DNA from: Paraburkholderia domus
GTDB taxonomy: Bacteria > Pseudomonadota > Gammaproteobacteria > Burkholderiales > Burkholderiaceae
DNA: 64,000 nt
Direction of reading: 5' to 3'
Assembly: GCF_905220705.1 (NCBI RefSeq)
Contig: NZ_CAJNAT010000002.1
Span: 124,001 to 188,000 of the forward strand
Position 1 is the first letter of the stretch. Each line of letters starts with the position of its first letter. This document shows positions 44,882-54,535 of the stretch, piece by piece. Below the pieces are notes generated by a model. The model ran no database searches, was not told the DNA's origin, and saw nothing but the letters and a program-made list of their open reading frames with translations. Made by a program: the position numbers and the translations under genes.

Positions 44882-45181
44882 ATGAATCGGCTGCAACTTA
44901 CGGCCAGCGTCGTCGAACGCGAACCGGTGCGGTATACCCCCGCCGGCGTTCCGATTGCAGGTTGCACGTTGCACCACCGCACGGAAGTCGTCGAAGCCGG
45001 CATTGCCCGGCAAGTCGAATTGACCATGCAGGCGGTAGCCGCAGGCGAGGCGAGCGGTAAGCTGGAAGGCTGTCAGATGGGCGTAGAAACGCTCTTCACA
45101 GGCTTTCTGGCGAAAAAGCACCGCAACGCAAGAACTCTGGTATTTCACATCACAGAATTGCAGGACATTGGAAAGGACTGA
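44882..45181 (+). CDS. priB: Primosomal replication protein PriB
   Basis: The 99-residue OB-fold protein ([60 protein letters not shown]) is PriB, which binds single-stranded DNA and PriA during replication restart. Its place between rpsF and rpsR is the classic position. The stop is two bases before the rpsR ATG. Confidence 0.95.
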   Translation: MNRLQLTASVVEREPVRYTPAGVPIAGCTLHHRTEVVEAGIARQVELTMQAVAAGEASGKLEGCQMGVETLFTGFLAKKHRNARTLVFHITELQDIGKD

Positions 45182-45183
45182 AC

Positions 45184-45459
45184 ATGCCCCGCCCGACTGG
45201 TAAGAAATTCGACAAGCGTCGTCAGCAACAAAATCCGCTCTTCAAGCGCAAGAAGTTCTGCCGTTTCACGGCCGCTAACGTCGATCACATCGACTACAAG
45301 GACCTTGAAACGCTGAAGGACTTCATCGGCGAAAACGGCAAGATCACGCCGGCGCGTCTCACGGGTACGAAGTCGCACTATCAACGCCAGCTGGATACGG
45401 CAATCAAGCGCGCACGTTTCCTCGCGCTGGTGCCGTACACCGACCAGCACAAGGCCTAA
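45184..45459 (+). CDS. rpsR: 30S ribosomal protein S18
   Basis: The 91-residue basic protein has the S18 signature [20 protein letters not shown] and [20 protein letters not shown]. Two bases separate it from priB and 27 from rplI. Confidence 0.97.
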   Translation: MPRPTGKKFDKRRQQQNPLFKRKKFCRFTAANVDHIDYKDLETLKDFIGENGKITPARLTGTKSHYQRQLDTAIKRARFLALVPYTDQHKA

Positions 45460-45486
45460 CCCGACGACGCGATAAGGAGTATCCGA

Positions 45487-45939
45487 ATGCAAATTATTCT
45501 TCTGGAAAAAGTCGTCAATCTGGGCAACCTGGGCGATATCGTGAAGGTCAAGGACGGTTACGCACGTAACTTCCTGATCCCGAACAAGCAAGCTCGCCGT
45601 GCAACGAAGGAAGCCCTGGCTGAATTCGAAGTTCGCCGCGCTGAACTCGAAAAGATCGCCGCTGAAAAGCTGGCTATCGCTCAAGCTCAAGGCGAAAAGC
45701 TGGCAGGCTCGACGGTTCAGATCAATCAGAAGGCTGGCGTCGACGGCCGTCTGTTTGGTTCGGTGACGAACGCCGACATCGCTGACGCTTTGGTCAAGCA
45801 AGGCTTCGCAGTGGAAAAGGCGCAAGTGCGTCTGCCGGAAGGCCCGCTGAAGCTGGTTGGCGACCACGCTGTTCAGATCTCGCTGCACACCGACGTGCTC
45901 GTCGATGTGAACGTGGCTGTGATCGGCGAACACGTCTAA
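45487..45939 (+). CDS. rplI: 50S ribosomal protein L9
   Basis: The 150-residue protein begins [20 protein letters not shown] followed by [17 protein letters not shown], the L9 signature, with the long connecting helix (about 45-75) and a C-terminal domain. It is the last gene of the operon before a strong terminator. Confidence 0.97.
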   Translation: MQIILLEKVVNLGNLGDIVKVKDGYARNFLIPNKQARRATKEALAEFEVRRAELEKIAAEKLAIAQAQGEKLAGSTVQINQKAGVDGRLFGSVTNADIADALVKQGFAVEKAQVRLPEGPLKLVGDHAVQISLHTDVLVDVNVAVIGEHV

Positions 45940-45972
45940 GCATTTAGCAGCATCTGCCAGGTAGTTGCTGGC

Positions 45973-46010
45973 AAAAGGCAGGGGCCGGGTGACCGGCCCC
46001 TGCCTTTTTT
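45973..46010 (+). terminator. Strong Rho-independent terminator after rplI
   Basis: GGCAGGGGCCGG and CCGGCCCCTGCC form a 12-bp stem with loop GTGA; flanking A and T runs (AAAA before, TTTTTT after) extend it. It ends the rpsF operon. Confidence 0.95.
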
Positions 46011-46086
46011 ATTGCCCGTTTTCGACGCATCGAAGTATCGGTTTTTGATTTCCATCCGCGCGCATTTACCCCGATAATTCCTCTCC

Positions 46087-47472
46087 ATGAACGCACCGTC
46101 CAAAGATCCCCAAATCGAGTCGCTGAAAGTCCCGCCGCATTCGATCGAAGCCGAGCAGTCGGTGCTGGGCGGCCTGCTGCTCGACAACGCGGCATGGGAC
46201 CGCATCGCCGACTTCCTGTCGCAGAGCGATTTTTACCGATACGACCACCGCATCATTTTCGAGCACATCGGCAAGCTGATCGCGGCGACGCGTCCGGCCG
46301 ACGTGATTACCGTGTACGAGGCGCTCGGCACCTCGGGCAAGGCGGAAGAGGTCGGCGGTCTCGCGTACCTGAATGCGCTGGCACAGAACACGCCGAGCGC
46401 GGCCAATATCCGCCGCTACGCGGAAATCGTGCGCGATCGCGCGGTACTGCGCCGCCTCGTGTCCGTGGCCGACGAAATTTCCGCCGACGCTTTCAACCCG
46501 CAGGGTAAGGAAGTCCGCCAGTTGCTGGACGAGGCCGAATCGAAGGTGTTTTCGATCGCCGAAGACGGTGCGCGCGGTACGCAGGGCTTCCTGGAAATCG
46601 GGCCGTTGCTGACCGAGGTGGTCGAGCGAATCGACACGCTGTATCACACCGCCAATCCGAGTGACGTGACCGGCACACCGACCGGTTTTGTCGACCTGGA
46701 CCGCATGACCTCCGGTATGCACGGCGGCGAGCTGATCATCGTGGCAGGTCGCCCGTCAATGGGTAAAACGGCGTTTTCGATGAACGTCGGCGAATACGTG
46801 GCGGTCGAGTATGGCCTGCCAGTCGCTGTGTTCTCCATGGAAATGCCGGGCTCGCAACTCACCATGCGTATGCTGGGCTCGGTCGGCCGGCTCGACCAGC
46901 ACCGCATGCGGACCGGGCGCCTGACCGACGAGGATTGGCCGAAGCTCACGCACGCGGTGCAGAAAATGAGCGAGGCGCAGATTTTCATCGACGAAACCGG
47001 TGGCCTGAACCCGATGGAACTGCGTTCGCGCGCGCGTCGGCTGTCGCGCCAGTGCGGCAAGCTTGGCCTGATCATCATCGACTATTTGCAGCTGATGAGT
47101 GGTTCGTCGTCGGGTGAAAACCGCGCGACCGAAATCTCGGAAATCTCGCGTTCGCTGAAGAGTCTCGCCAAGGAACTCGACGTCCCCGTAATTGCGTTGT
47201 CGCAGCTCAACCGGGGTCTCGAACAGCGCCCGAACAAGCGGCCGATCATGTCCGACTTGCGCGAATCCGGCGCTATCGAGCAGGATGCGGACGTCATTCT
47301 GTTCATTTATCGCGATGAGGTGTACAACCCGGACAGCCCGGACAAAGGCACGGCGGAGATCATCATCGGTAAGCAGCGGAATGGTCCGATCGGCCCTGTT
47401 CGGCTCACGTTCCATGGGCAATTCACGAAGTTCGATAACTTTGCGGGCGCGCAGAATTTCTACAGCGAGTAA
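46087..47472 (+). CDS. dnaB: Replicative DNA helicase DnaB
   Basis: The 461-residue hexameric helicase has the N-terminal DnaB domain (VPPHSIEAEQSVLGGLLLDN) and the RecA-like domain with Walker A AGRPSMGKTAFSMN near residue 221, Walker B LGLIIIDYLQLMSG and LSQLNRGLEQRPNKRPIMSD. No intein interrupts it. It has its own gap of 77 bases after the rplI terminator. Confidence 0.97.
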   Translation: MNAPSKDPQIESLKVPPHSIEAEQSVLGGLLLDNAAWDRIADFLSQSDFYRYDHRIIFEHIGKLIAATRPADVITVYEALGTSGKAEEVGGLAYLNALAQNTPSAANIRRYAEIVRDRAVLRRLVSVADEISADAFNPQGKEVRQLLDEAESKVFSIAEDGARGTQGFLEIGPLLTEVVERIDTLYHTANPSDVTGTPTGFVDLDRMTSGMHGGELIIVAGRPSMGKTAFSMNVGEYVAVEYGLPVAVFSMEMPGSQLTMRMLGSVGRLDQHRMRTGRLTDEDWPKLTHAVQKMSEAQIFIDETGGLNPMELRSRARRLSRQCGKLGLIIIDYLQLMSGSSSGENRATEISEISRSLKSLAKELDVPVIALSQLNRGLEQRPNKRPIMSDLRESGAIEQDADVILFIYRDEVYNPDSPDKGTAEIIIGKQRNGPIGPVRLTFHGQFTKFDNFAGAQNFYSE

Positions 47473-47599
47473 AAAATAACCGCGGAGCGAACTGCTGGAC
47501 CTGTTGTAACGGCGCTTTCAGAAGCACGACATTGATCCCGGAACGGTACAATGTGGCGGTTTTATGTCAGCCATAATGTGACCAATTTCCGGGATCCCA

Positions 47600-48226
47600 A
47601 TGTTCGGTCGTTTCATGCCCACCGAGGGCAAGTTCTTTGAAATTTTCAATGCGCACGCAACGTGCATCGTCTCGGCAAGCCGTGAACTTGAGCTGCTGAT
47701 CGACAATCTGCAGGACGCGGAGACCCACAAGCAAAACGTGCAGAAGGCCGAAAAGGCCGCGGACAAGCTTACGCACGAAGCCATCGACCTGCTGCACAAG
47801 ACCTTCATCACGCCGCTCGATCGCGACGAGATCCACAAGCTGATCACCACGATGGACGACATCCTCGATCTGATGGAGGACGTCGCCACCGCTATCTCGC
47901 TGTACGACGTGCAGGCGGTGACCTCTGAAGCGAGCCAGTTGGCGCACATCTGCACAGCTACCTCCGAGCGCGTGCAATTCGCCGTCAGCCTGCTGTCGGA
48001 CATGAAGCAGGCGAGCCAGATTCTGAAGGCGTGCGAGGACATCGACCGTCTGGAATCGGAAGCCGACCGCGTGCTGCGCTCGGCCATGTCGAAACTTTTC
48101 CGTGAAGAAGACAACGTCAAGACGCTGATCAAGCTGAAGGCGATCTACGAACTGCTCGAAACCATCACCGACAAGTGTGAGGACGTGGCGAACATTATCG
48201 AAGGCATCGTGCTGGAAAACGCATAA
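47600..48226 (+). CDS. DUF47/PhoU-like Pit accessory protein
   Basis: The 208-residue all-helical protein belongs to the DUF47 (PhoU-like) family, which pairs with Pit-type phosphate transporters. MFGRFMPTEGKFFEIFNAHA and TPLDRDEIHKLITTMDDILD followed by LMEDVATAI are characteristic, with the conserved Glu/Asp pairs of the metal-binding helices. Its stop overlaps the pit start by one base (TAATG), supporting a joint role in controlling phosphate uptake. Confidence 0.92.
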   Translation: MFGRFMPTEGKFFEIFNAHATCIVSASRELELLIDNLQDAETHKQNVQKAEKAADKLTHEAIDLLHKTFITPLDRDEIHKLITTMDDILDLMEDVATAISLYDVQAVTSEASQLAHICTATSERVQFAVSLLSDMKQASQILKACEDIDRLESEADRVLRSAMSKLFREEDNVKTLIKLKAIYELLETITDKCEDVANIIEGIVLENA

Positions 48227-49236
48227 TGCAATCGATACAACTTGCTATCTGGGTCGTCGCCGGCCTGGTCGCCGTCGCGCTGATTTTCGATTTCATGAAT
48301 GGTTTCCACGACGCGGCGAATTCGATCGCCACGGTCGTGTCGACCGGCGTGCTTAAGCCGCAGCAGGCCGTGGCCTTCGCGGCCGCGTTCAACGTTATCG
48401 CGTATTTCGTGTTCCACCTGAAAGTGGCGCAGACGGTCGGCAAAGGCACGATCGATCCGAATATCGTCGACCACTACGTCATTTTTGGGGCGTTGGTCGG
48501 GGCCATCGGCTGGAACATCATCACTTGGCATTACGGTATTCCGTCCAGTTCGTCGCATGCGCTGATCGGTGGGCTGGTGGGCGCGGCACTCGCCAAGTCG
48601 GGCTGGGGTTCGCTCAATATCGACGGATTGATGAAGACGGTTGCCTTCATTTTCATCTCGCCGCTACTCGGTTTCGTACTGGGCTCATTCTTCATGCTGG
48701 CGGTGTCGTGGATCTATTTCCGCACGCCACCGAGCAAAGTCGACCGGCGGTTCCGGCGTCTGCAACTGGTCTCCGCCGGCTTGTATAGCCTCGGTCACGG
48801 CGGTAATGACGCGCAGAAAACCATCGGTATCATCTGGATGCTGCTGATCGCGACCGGCTACGCATCCTCAATTGCAGATGCGCCGCCGCTGTGGGTGATC
48901 GGCGGCTGCTATCTGTCGATGGGTATTGGCACGTTGTTCGGCGGCTGGCGGATCGTCCGCACGATGGGCCAGAAGATCACCAAGCTGAAGCCGGTCGGCG
49001 GTTTCTGCGCGGAGACGGGCGGTGCGATCACGCTGTTCACGGCGTCCTGGCTCGGTATTCCGGTATCTACCACGCATACGATCACCGGCGCGATCGTCGG
49101 TGTCGGCGCGACGCAGAAGTTGAGCGCGGTGCGTTGGGGGGTGGCCGGCAACATCGTCTGGGCATGGATTCTGACGATCCCGGCCTCCGCGGCGCTCTCC
49201 GCGGCTGCCTGGTGGCTCGGCCACCGCTTCCTGTAA
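48226..49236 (+). CDS. pit: Inorganic phosphate transporter (Pit family)
   Basis: The 336-residue inner membrane protein has the duplicated PiT signature: GFHDAANSIATVVSTGVLKP in the first half and GHGGNDAQKTIGIIW in the second, plus IPSSSSHALIGGLVGAAL and IPVSTTHTITGAIVGVG. It is a low-affinity proton:phosphate (metal-phosphate) symporter. It is shorter than E. coli PitA (499 residues), like many PiT proteins encoded with a DUF47 partner. Confidence 0.94.
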   Translation: MQSIQLAIWVVAGLVAVALIFDFMNGFHDAANSIATVVSTGVLKPQQAVAFAAAFNVIAYFVFHLKVAQTVGKGTIDPNIVDHYVIFGALVGAIGWNIITWHYGIPSSSSHALIGGLVGAALAKSGWGSLNIDGLMKTVAFIFISPLLGFVLGSFFMLAVSWIYFRTPPSKVDRRFRRLQLVSAGLYSLGHGGNDAQKTIGIIWMLLIATGYASSIADAPPLWVIGGCYLSMGIGTLFGGWRIVRTMGQKITKLKPVGGFCAETGGAITLFTASWLGIPVSTTHTITGAIVGVGATQKLSAVRWGVAGNIVWAWILTIPASAALSAAAWWLGHRFL

Positions 49237-49310
49237 GCGCGCGGCGCGGACGGCGTGGCTGTCAAGCCGCCAGGCTGTTCGCGCTGTAAAACTGTAAAAA
49301 AGCGCGCCGC

Positions 49311-50117
49311 TTAGATCAGCGGCGTGCTGCCTCCATCCATCGGGACGATCGCGCCCGTCACATAGCTCGCGCGGCGGCTCGCCAGAAACAGCGCGACGTC
49401 GGCAATTTCCTCCGGTTTTGCATAGCGCCCGAGCGGCACTTTGGCTTGCCCGCGCGCCAACGCGTCCGCGCTTTCGATGCCTTGCTGCGACGCTTCCAGC
49501 TTGACCGCTTCTTCGACGCGCTCGGTCAGTGTCGAACCCGGATTGATTGCATTGATGCGAATGCCGTAGCGCGCGTAGTAGTGCGCGAGGCCGACGGTGG
49601 CGAGCATCAGTGCGGCGTTCGCGGCACCACCGGCGATATGGATGTCGCTCGCGATCTTGCCGCCCATGCCGATGATATTGACGATCGTGCCGGGTGCGGT
49701 GCCGTCCCCAGCCTTCACGCGTTCGGCCATGCGCCGCAGCACTTCCTGCTGCGGGTAGATGTAGGGGAAATACTTTGCTTCCATGGTCGCGCGAAACGCA
49801 TCGGCGTCCAGCGTTTCCGGATCATAGCGGCGGGCTGCACCGGCGCTGTTGATCAGCACGTCGATGGGGCCGACCGCAGTGCTGACTTCCTCTACGATGT
49901 CCGCTGCACTGTGCGGTTCGTGCAGGTCGGCACGGGTCCGATGCACGTGCAGGCCCTCTTGCTTCAACTGTTCATAAGCGCGTGCGAGATTCGCGGGGTC
50001 GCGCGAAACGATCGCCACTTTCGCCCCTTCCAGGGCAAACGCTCGGGCGCAGGCGAGCCCGATCCCTTTGCTGCCGCCCGTGATCAACACCACTTTGTCT
50101 TTCAGCCCGAGATCCAT
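49311..50117 (-). CDS. SDR-family oxidoreductase
   Basis: From ATG 50117 the 268-residue protein is a classical short-chain dehydrogenase: cofactor motif ITGGSKGIGLACARAF at 12-27, NSAGAARRY near 88-96, and the C-terminal FLASRRASYVTGAIVPMDGG. The active-site Tyr is in LAHYYARYG; the usual YxxxK appears as Y-x-R/G here, so the catalytic Lys position is uncertain. ATG 50123 and GTG 50126 are alternative starts. The substrate is unknown. Confidence 0.85.
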   Translation of the reverse strand: MDLGLKDKVVLITGGSKGIGLACARAFALEGAKVAIVSRDPANLARAYEQLKQEGLHVHRTRADLHEPHSAADIVEEVSTAVGPIDVLINSAGAARRYDPETLDADAFRATMEAKYFPYIYPQQEVLRRMAERVKAGDGTAPGTIVNIIGMGGKIASDIHIAGGAANAALMLATVGLAHYYARYGIRINAINPGSTLTERVEEAVKLEASQQGIESADALARGQAKVPLGRYAKPEEIADVALFLASRRASYVTGAIVPMDGGSTPLI

Positions 50118-50278
50118 CGTCATCACCCGCTGTCAGAAGAATATCGATGACGATAGCAGATCGGCAGCGCAGCGGGGATGGACTGGTTCGAGGTGAGCCG
50201 TGTGGGCGCTGCCGCGCGACTAACTGTAGGCGGCACGGTCACGAGTCGCGAACGAGCCGCCGGCCACGGCCCGCGCCG

Positions 50279-51487
50279 CTAGAAATTGCCGTTGGCGAAG
50301 CGCGCGATTGGATCGTCGGTGGTTTGCGTCGGGGCAGGGATGCCACGCGACGCCGTCGAGGCGCGCATGATCTGCACACCTGTGTTCCCATCAGTCTGCT
50401 GGGCCTGTTGGGCCTGGCGCGCTGCGACGGAAGCGGGAGGCGGCGGCTCGAATGCATCGGCAGCGGCGTCGATCGGATCCGGCGCGCGGGCGGCAACCGT
50501 TGGCGCTTCAGCGCGTACAGCCGGCGCCTGCTGATTTGTAGCGCCCGCAGCGGCATCGTACGTGCTTGCTTGAGTGGCCGGAACGGGCAGCGGAGACGCC
50601 GCGCCTGCCGCGCGCGCCTGCATCTGCGCGGCGCTCATGCCGGGCGGCGGCGGTTCGAACGGATCAGCTTGCGGTGACGATACGAAAGCCGTAGCAACCG
50701 CGGGCTGGGTGGCTGCAGTCAGCGGCACCTGACTGGTCGCCGCGACACGAGCCGACTGCTGCGGAGCCACCGGATTCGCGGCATAGCCCGAAGGCCGCGT
50801 TGCCACCGTGTTCGCCGAGGAGCCCGCAGATTGTGCCGTTACCGCGGCGCCGGCATAAACCGGTGCTGCCTGAGCCACCGGCGTGACGCGTTCGGGTTGC
50901 GGCGCCGTAGCCTGATAGCTCGGTGTATCGAACGGCGCTGGTGTCGCTGCCGGCGCTGCAACACGACGAATACCGTCGAAGCGCTTGGCCCAATAGGGAT
51001 TGGTCAAATAGTCGAGACGCACGGTGCCACCCGTCGATGGCGCGTTGACAAAGCGCAGCTTGCCCACATAAATGCCGACGTGCGAATGCGCGCGCCCGGT
51101 GGTGTTGAAGAAAATCAGATCACCCGGCGCGATTTCATCCGGTTCGATCGATTCGCCGCGACCGCTCATATCCGCGGTAGTCCGCGGCAGATTCACAGAA
51201 GCGGCGCGTGACACCACGTAGCGAACCAATCCGCTGCAATCGAACCCACTATCCGGCGTATTACCACCCCAACGGTATGGAATACCGACCAGACTCATCG
51301 CCTGGATCGAGATTTCCTCGCGGCCAATGCTGTGGTCGACGAAATTCGGGAAGCCCGGCGGTGGCGGATGATAAGCGCCGTTCGTGACCACGACCGAAGA
51401 ACCCGGCCCGCGCGACGTCTTTTGCGGCGTGCCGGCGCAAGCGGCGAGCAGCAAAACGGTCAGCAGCGAAAAGGCGAGTCGGCGCAT
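50279..51487 (-). CDS. NlpC/P60 (C40) lipoprotein peptidase with long Ala/Pro-rich tail
   Basis: The 402-residue protein has a lipoprotein signal (LLTVLLLAACAG, Cys17) and an NlpC/P60 domain (about 54-170) with catalytic Cys84 in SGFDCSGLVRYV and His136 in RAHSHVGIYVG. Such enzymes cut peptidoglycan stem peptides. The remaining 230 residues are low-complexity and contain two similar blocks, ADPFEPPPPGMSAAQMQARA and ADAFEPPPPASVAARQAQQ. The tail is presumably periplasmic and disordered. The gene is monocistronic by spacing. Confidence 0.9.
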   Translation of the reverse strand: MRRLAFSLLTVLLLAACAGTPQKTSRGPGSSVVVTNGAYHPPPPGFPNFVDHSIGREEISIQAMSLVGIPYRWGGNTPDSGFDCSGLVRYVVSRAASVNLPRTTADMSGRGESIEPDEIAPGDLIFFNTTGRAHSHVGIYVGKLRFVNAPSTGGTVRLDYLTNPYWAKRFDGIRRVAAPAATPAPFDTPSYQATAPQPERVTPVAQAAPVYAGAAVTAQSAGSSANTVATRPSGYAANPVAPQQSARVAATSQVPLTAATQPAVATAFVSSPQADPFEPPPPGMSAAQMQARAAGAASPLPVPATQASTYDAAAGATNQQAPAVRAEAPTVAARAPDPIDAAADAFEPPPPASVAARQAQQAQQTDGNTGVQIMRASTASRGIPAPTQTTDDPIARFANGNF

Positions 51488-51630
51488 GGAGACGACGGAA
51501 GCGGTAAACGCTCGTTTAATGGCGGACGATTTCGGGATGGTAGCCCGTCGAACATGGCTCAGGCAAGATTTCTTGACAAATTACTTGAAGTTTGCGCGCT
51601 AAGTGTGGCCGGAACGGAACGTGCCGCCAA

Positions 51631-51667
51631 TGAAAAAGCCGCGTCCGGAGCAATCCGGACGCGGCTT
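51631..51667 (-). terminator. Rho-independent terminator of the PIN-PhoH gene
   Basis: On the minus strand AAGCCGCGTCCGGA and TCCGGACGCGGCTT form a 14-bp perfect stem with loop TTGC, followed by TTTCA. It lies 26 bases past the stop codon. Confidence 0.93.
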
Positions 51668-51692
51668 CGCGGCAAAACTAAGGCGTTGAAAC

Positions 51693-53582
51693 TTAAAGGA
51701 TTTCCGACGCGTAATCCGCCAGACGCGAGCGTTCGCCGCGTGCCAGCGTCACATGCCCGCTATGCGCCCAGCCCTTGAAGCGGTCGACCACGTATGTCAG
51801 ACCCGAGCTGCCTTCTGTCAGGTAAGGCGTATCGATCTGCGCAATGTTGCCCAGACAGATGATCTTCGTGCCCGGACCGGCACGCGTGACCAACGTCTTC
51901 ATCTGCTTCGGCGTCAGGTTTTGCGCCTCGTCGATGATCAGGTACTTGTCCACGAACGTACGGCCGCGCATGAAGTTCATGCTCTTGACCTTCAGGCGCG
52001 AGCGGATCAGTTCCTGAGTCGCGGCACGGCCCCATTCGCCAGCGGCGTCGTCGGTTTTCTGCAGGACTTCGAGGTTGTCGTCGAATGCACCCATCCACGG
52101 CTGCATTTTTTCCTCTTCCGTACCCGGCAGAAAGCCGATGTCTTCACCGACCGGCACCGTTGCACGCGTCACGATGATCTCGTTGTAGCGCTTGTCGTCG
52201 AGCACCTGCGCCAAGCCGGCCGCGAGCGCGACCAGGGTCTTGCCGGTACCGGCCTGACCCAGCAGCGTGACGAAGTCGATCTCCGGATTCATCAACAGGT
52301 TCAGCGCGAAGTTCTGCTCGCGATTGCGTGCGGTGATGCCCCACACGTTGTTCTTGTGGTGGCCGTAGTCGCGCAAGGTTTGCAGCAGCGCCGTCTTGCC
52401 GTTCAACTCGCGCACCAGCGCATGAAACGTCGGCTCGCCGTTCTGCGGCTCCAGGTAGACGAACTCGTTGACCAGCATCGAGGCGCACAGCGGACCCGTC
52501 ACACGGTAATACGTGGTGCCGGTTTTGGTGTCCTGCCAGCTCTCCATGCCTTTCGCGTGCTTGGTCCAGAAATCCTGCGGCAGCGCGCGGATGCCTGAGT
52601 ACAGCAGATCGCTGTCTTCGAGCACCTGGTCGTTGAAGTAATCTTCCGCGGGCAGGCCTAGCGCGTGCGCCTTGATACGCATGTTGATGTCTTTCGACAC
52701 CAGCACGACCTGGCGATCCATCCGGTCGCGCTGCAACGCACGCACCACGCCGAGAATCTGGTTGTCGGCCTTGCCTTCCGGCAGACCTTCGACCGGCTCG
52801 ATGGCGTTGAGCTTGGTCTGGAAATACAGGCGCCCGGACGCCTCACGGCTGCCGAGACGCGCAAGCGAAATGCCGTCCGAGATGTTGCCGGCGTTCGCCA
52901 CCAAGGCGTCCAGCGTGCGGCTCACCTGGCGAGCGTTACGCGCGACTTCGGACATGCCTTTCTTGTGGTTGTCGAGTTCTTCCAACGTCATCATCGGCAG
53001 ATAGACGTCGTGTTCCTCGAAACGGAACAGGCAGCTTGGATCGTGCATCAGCACGTTCGTGTCGAGCACGAAAAGCTTCTGCATTTCGAGCGGGTCGGTG
53101 GACGCGCCGCGCTTCTTGCTGGTGCCGCGCGTGCTGGGTGCTACGGCTGCGGGTGTGCTTGCGGCCGGGTCTTTCGCGCTTGGCGCGCGCGCGACGACCG
53201 GCTGCGATTTGGCAGCGGGCGTGGGAACAGCAGCCGGTTCGGCTTGCGGACGGGCAGCGGGAACCGGTTGCAGCAATGCGGCGGTCTGTTTCGCTTTGCG
53301 GCCGGGAGCCGCTGTGCTGCGCGCCGGTGCAGCTTGCTCGGCGGATGCAGACGCAGCGGGGGAGGCCGACGCTGCCGGCACGGGCCGCAAGGTGGTCGCG
53401 GCATTGGCGGCGTGCGCCATCGGTGTGGCGACGTTCGCGCGGCCGTAATCGGCCGACTCTGCTGACTCCCCTCCGACTGCCTGTTTCTTCGCGGCGGAGC
53501 GCGCCGGCGTGGCGGCTTTGGCCTTGTATTCGTCAGGCGGCAGGAGATTGCCGAGCTTGCTGGGGGGGGTAGGCAAAGGCAT
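51693..53582 (-). CDS. PIN-PhoH ATPase (PhoH2-like)
   Basis: From ATG 53582 (GAGGGAAA upstream) the product has 629 residues. The first ~165 are Ala/Pro/Lys-rich and look disordered. A PIN nuclease domain follows (about 170-300) with the acidic motif KLFVLDTNVLMHDPS and EELDNHKKG. The C-terminal PhoH ATPase has Walker A LGQAGTGKTLVALAAG near 440 and Walker B LIIDEAQNLTPKQMK. Such fusions are RNA-unwinding and RNA-cleaving enzymes in some bacteria. No antitoxin-like partner is adjacent. The N-terminal extension is much longer than in typical PhoH2 proteins. Confidence 0.92.
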   Translation of the reverse strand: MPLPTPPSKLGNLLPPDEYKAKAATPARSAAKKQAVGGESAESADYGRANVATPMAHAANAATTLRPVPAASASPAASASAEQAAPARSTAAPGRKAKQTAALLQPVPAARPQAEPAAVPTPAAKSQPVVARAPSAKDPAASTPAAVAPSTRGTSKKRGASTDPLEMQKLFVLDTNVLMHDPSCLFRFEEHDVYLPMMTLEELDNHKKGMSEVARNARQVSRTLDALVANAGNISDGISLARLGSREASGRLYFQTKLNAIEPVEGLPEGKADNQILGVVRALQRDRMDRQVVLVSKDINMRIKAHALGLPAEDYFNDQVLEDSDLLYSGIRALPQDFWTKHAKGMESWQDTKTGTTYYRVTGPLCASMLVNEFVYLEPQNGEPTFHALVRELNGKTALLQTLRDYGHHKNNVWGITARNREQNFALNLLMNPEIDFVTLLGQAGTGKTLVALAAGLAQVLDDKRYNEIIVTRATVPVGEDIGFLPGTEEEKMQPWMGAFDDNLEVLQKTDDAAGEWGRAATQELIRSRLKVKSMNFMRGRTFVDKYLIIDEAQNLTPKQMKTLVTRAGPGTKIICLGNIAQIDTPYLTEGSSGLTYVVDRFKGWAHSGHVTLARGERSRLADYASEIL

Positions 53583-53766
53583 GGTTTCCCTCGAAATAAT
53601 CGGGTCACATTTCGTGCGCCGCCTGTCGCATTCTGCCGGTGCCAGTGAGTGCACACGCAGTTTGCGCCCGGAGGCGCGCATTCGGTCTAGAGATGCCGGT
53701 TCGCCTGGTTTTCGATCGGCTCCTTAACGGAAACGCGTGGCCGAGTGAACGAACGGCTGCGCGCAA

Positions 53767-53805
53767 TTAAAAAAGCCGCCGCCCCGGCGTACGGGACAAG
53801 CGGCT
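53767..53805 (-). terminator. Terminator after bcp
   Basis: On the minus strand AGCCGC...GCGGCT with an interrupted inner stem is followed by TTTTTTAA. It is about 125 bases downstream of the bcp stop and in the correct orientation. Confidence 0.7.
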
Positions 53806-53929
53806 CGCCTTCGGTTATCGCGTTGCGCCTCATGACTTCGACGGAACCGACAAAACGGCCGTCAAGTCTGGCGCAGTTGCGAAAAGTGTGGGGTGGACAG
53901 GCACTCATTGGAACCCAATATAACGCGCC

Positions 53930-54391
53930 TCAAAGCGCTTGTACAGCCTCCAGAATGTCATCGACGTGCCCTGGCACTTTCACGCCGCGCCACTCCTGGC
54001 GCAGCACGCCTTCGGCGTCGATCAGGAACGTGGAGCGTTCGATCCCACGTACTTCTTTGCCATACATTTTCTTCAATTTCATGACGCCGAAGAGCAGACA
54101 CAACGTTTCTTCCGGGTCTGAGATCAACGCAAACGGCAGTTCGAGCTTTGCCTTGAAATTGTCATGCGAACGCAGGCTGTCGCGCGACACGCCGAGAATT
54201 TCCGCGCCGGCTTTTTTGAACTTCGGATACAGATCGCGGAATTGCAGACCTTCGGTCGTGCAGCCCGGCGTGTTGTCCTTCGGATAAAAATACAGCACCA
54301 CCTTCTTGCCCCGCAGCTTGGACAGCGTGATATCGCCACCGGTAGCGGGGGCGGTAAAGTCGGGGATGGGTTGGTCGACTGCGATAGGCAC
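53930..54391 (-). CDS. bcp: Thiol peroxidase of the BCP/PrxQ family
   Basis: The 153-residue peroxiredoxin reduces hydroperoxides. The peroxidatic Cys is in PKDNTPGCTTEG (about residue 44). A second Cys in SDPEETLCLLFG may resolve it, since the Cys five residues after the first, used in E. coli Bcp, is absent. The start is GTG 54391 with GGAGA upstream. It lies 144 bases downstream of arnD on the same strand. Confidence 0.94.
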   Translation of the reverse strand: MPIAVDQPIPDFTAPATGGDITLSKLRGKKVVLYFYPKDNTPGCTTEGLQFRDLYPKFKKAGAEILGVSRDSLRSHDNFKAKLELPFALISDPEETLCLLFGVMKLKKMYGKEVRGIERSTFLIDAEGVLRQEWRGVKVPGHVDDILEAVQAL

Positions 54392-54535
54392 GAGGTTCTC
54401 CGGTTGTTATGGCCGCCGGTGCCGCATGACTGCGGCACCGGCGGCCTGGCATCGAGGCTTTTGGGGAGGTCAACCGATGCGCTGCTTACTCTCGCGCGGT
54501 GGTTGGGTCGTCAGGGCCGGCGATGGATTGGCCAG

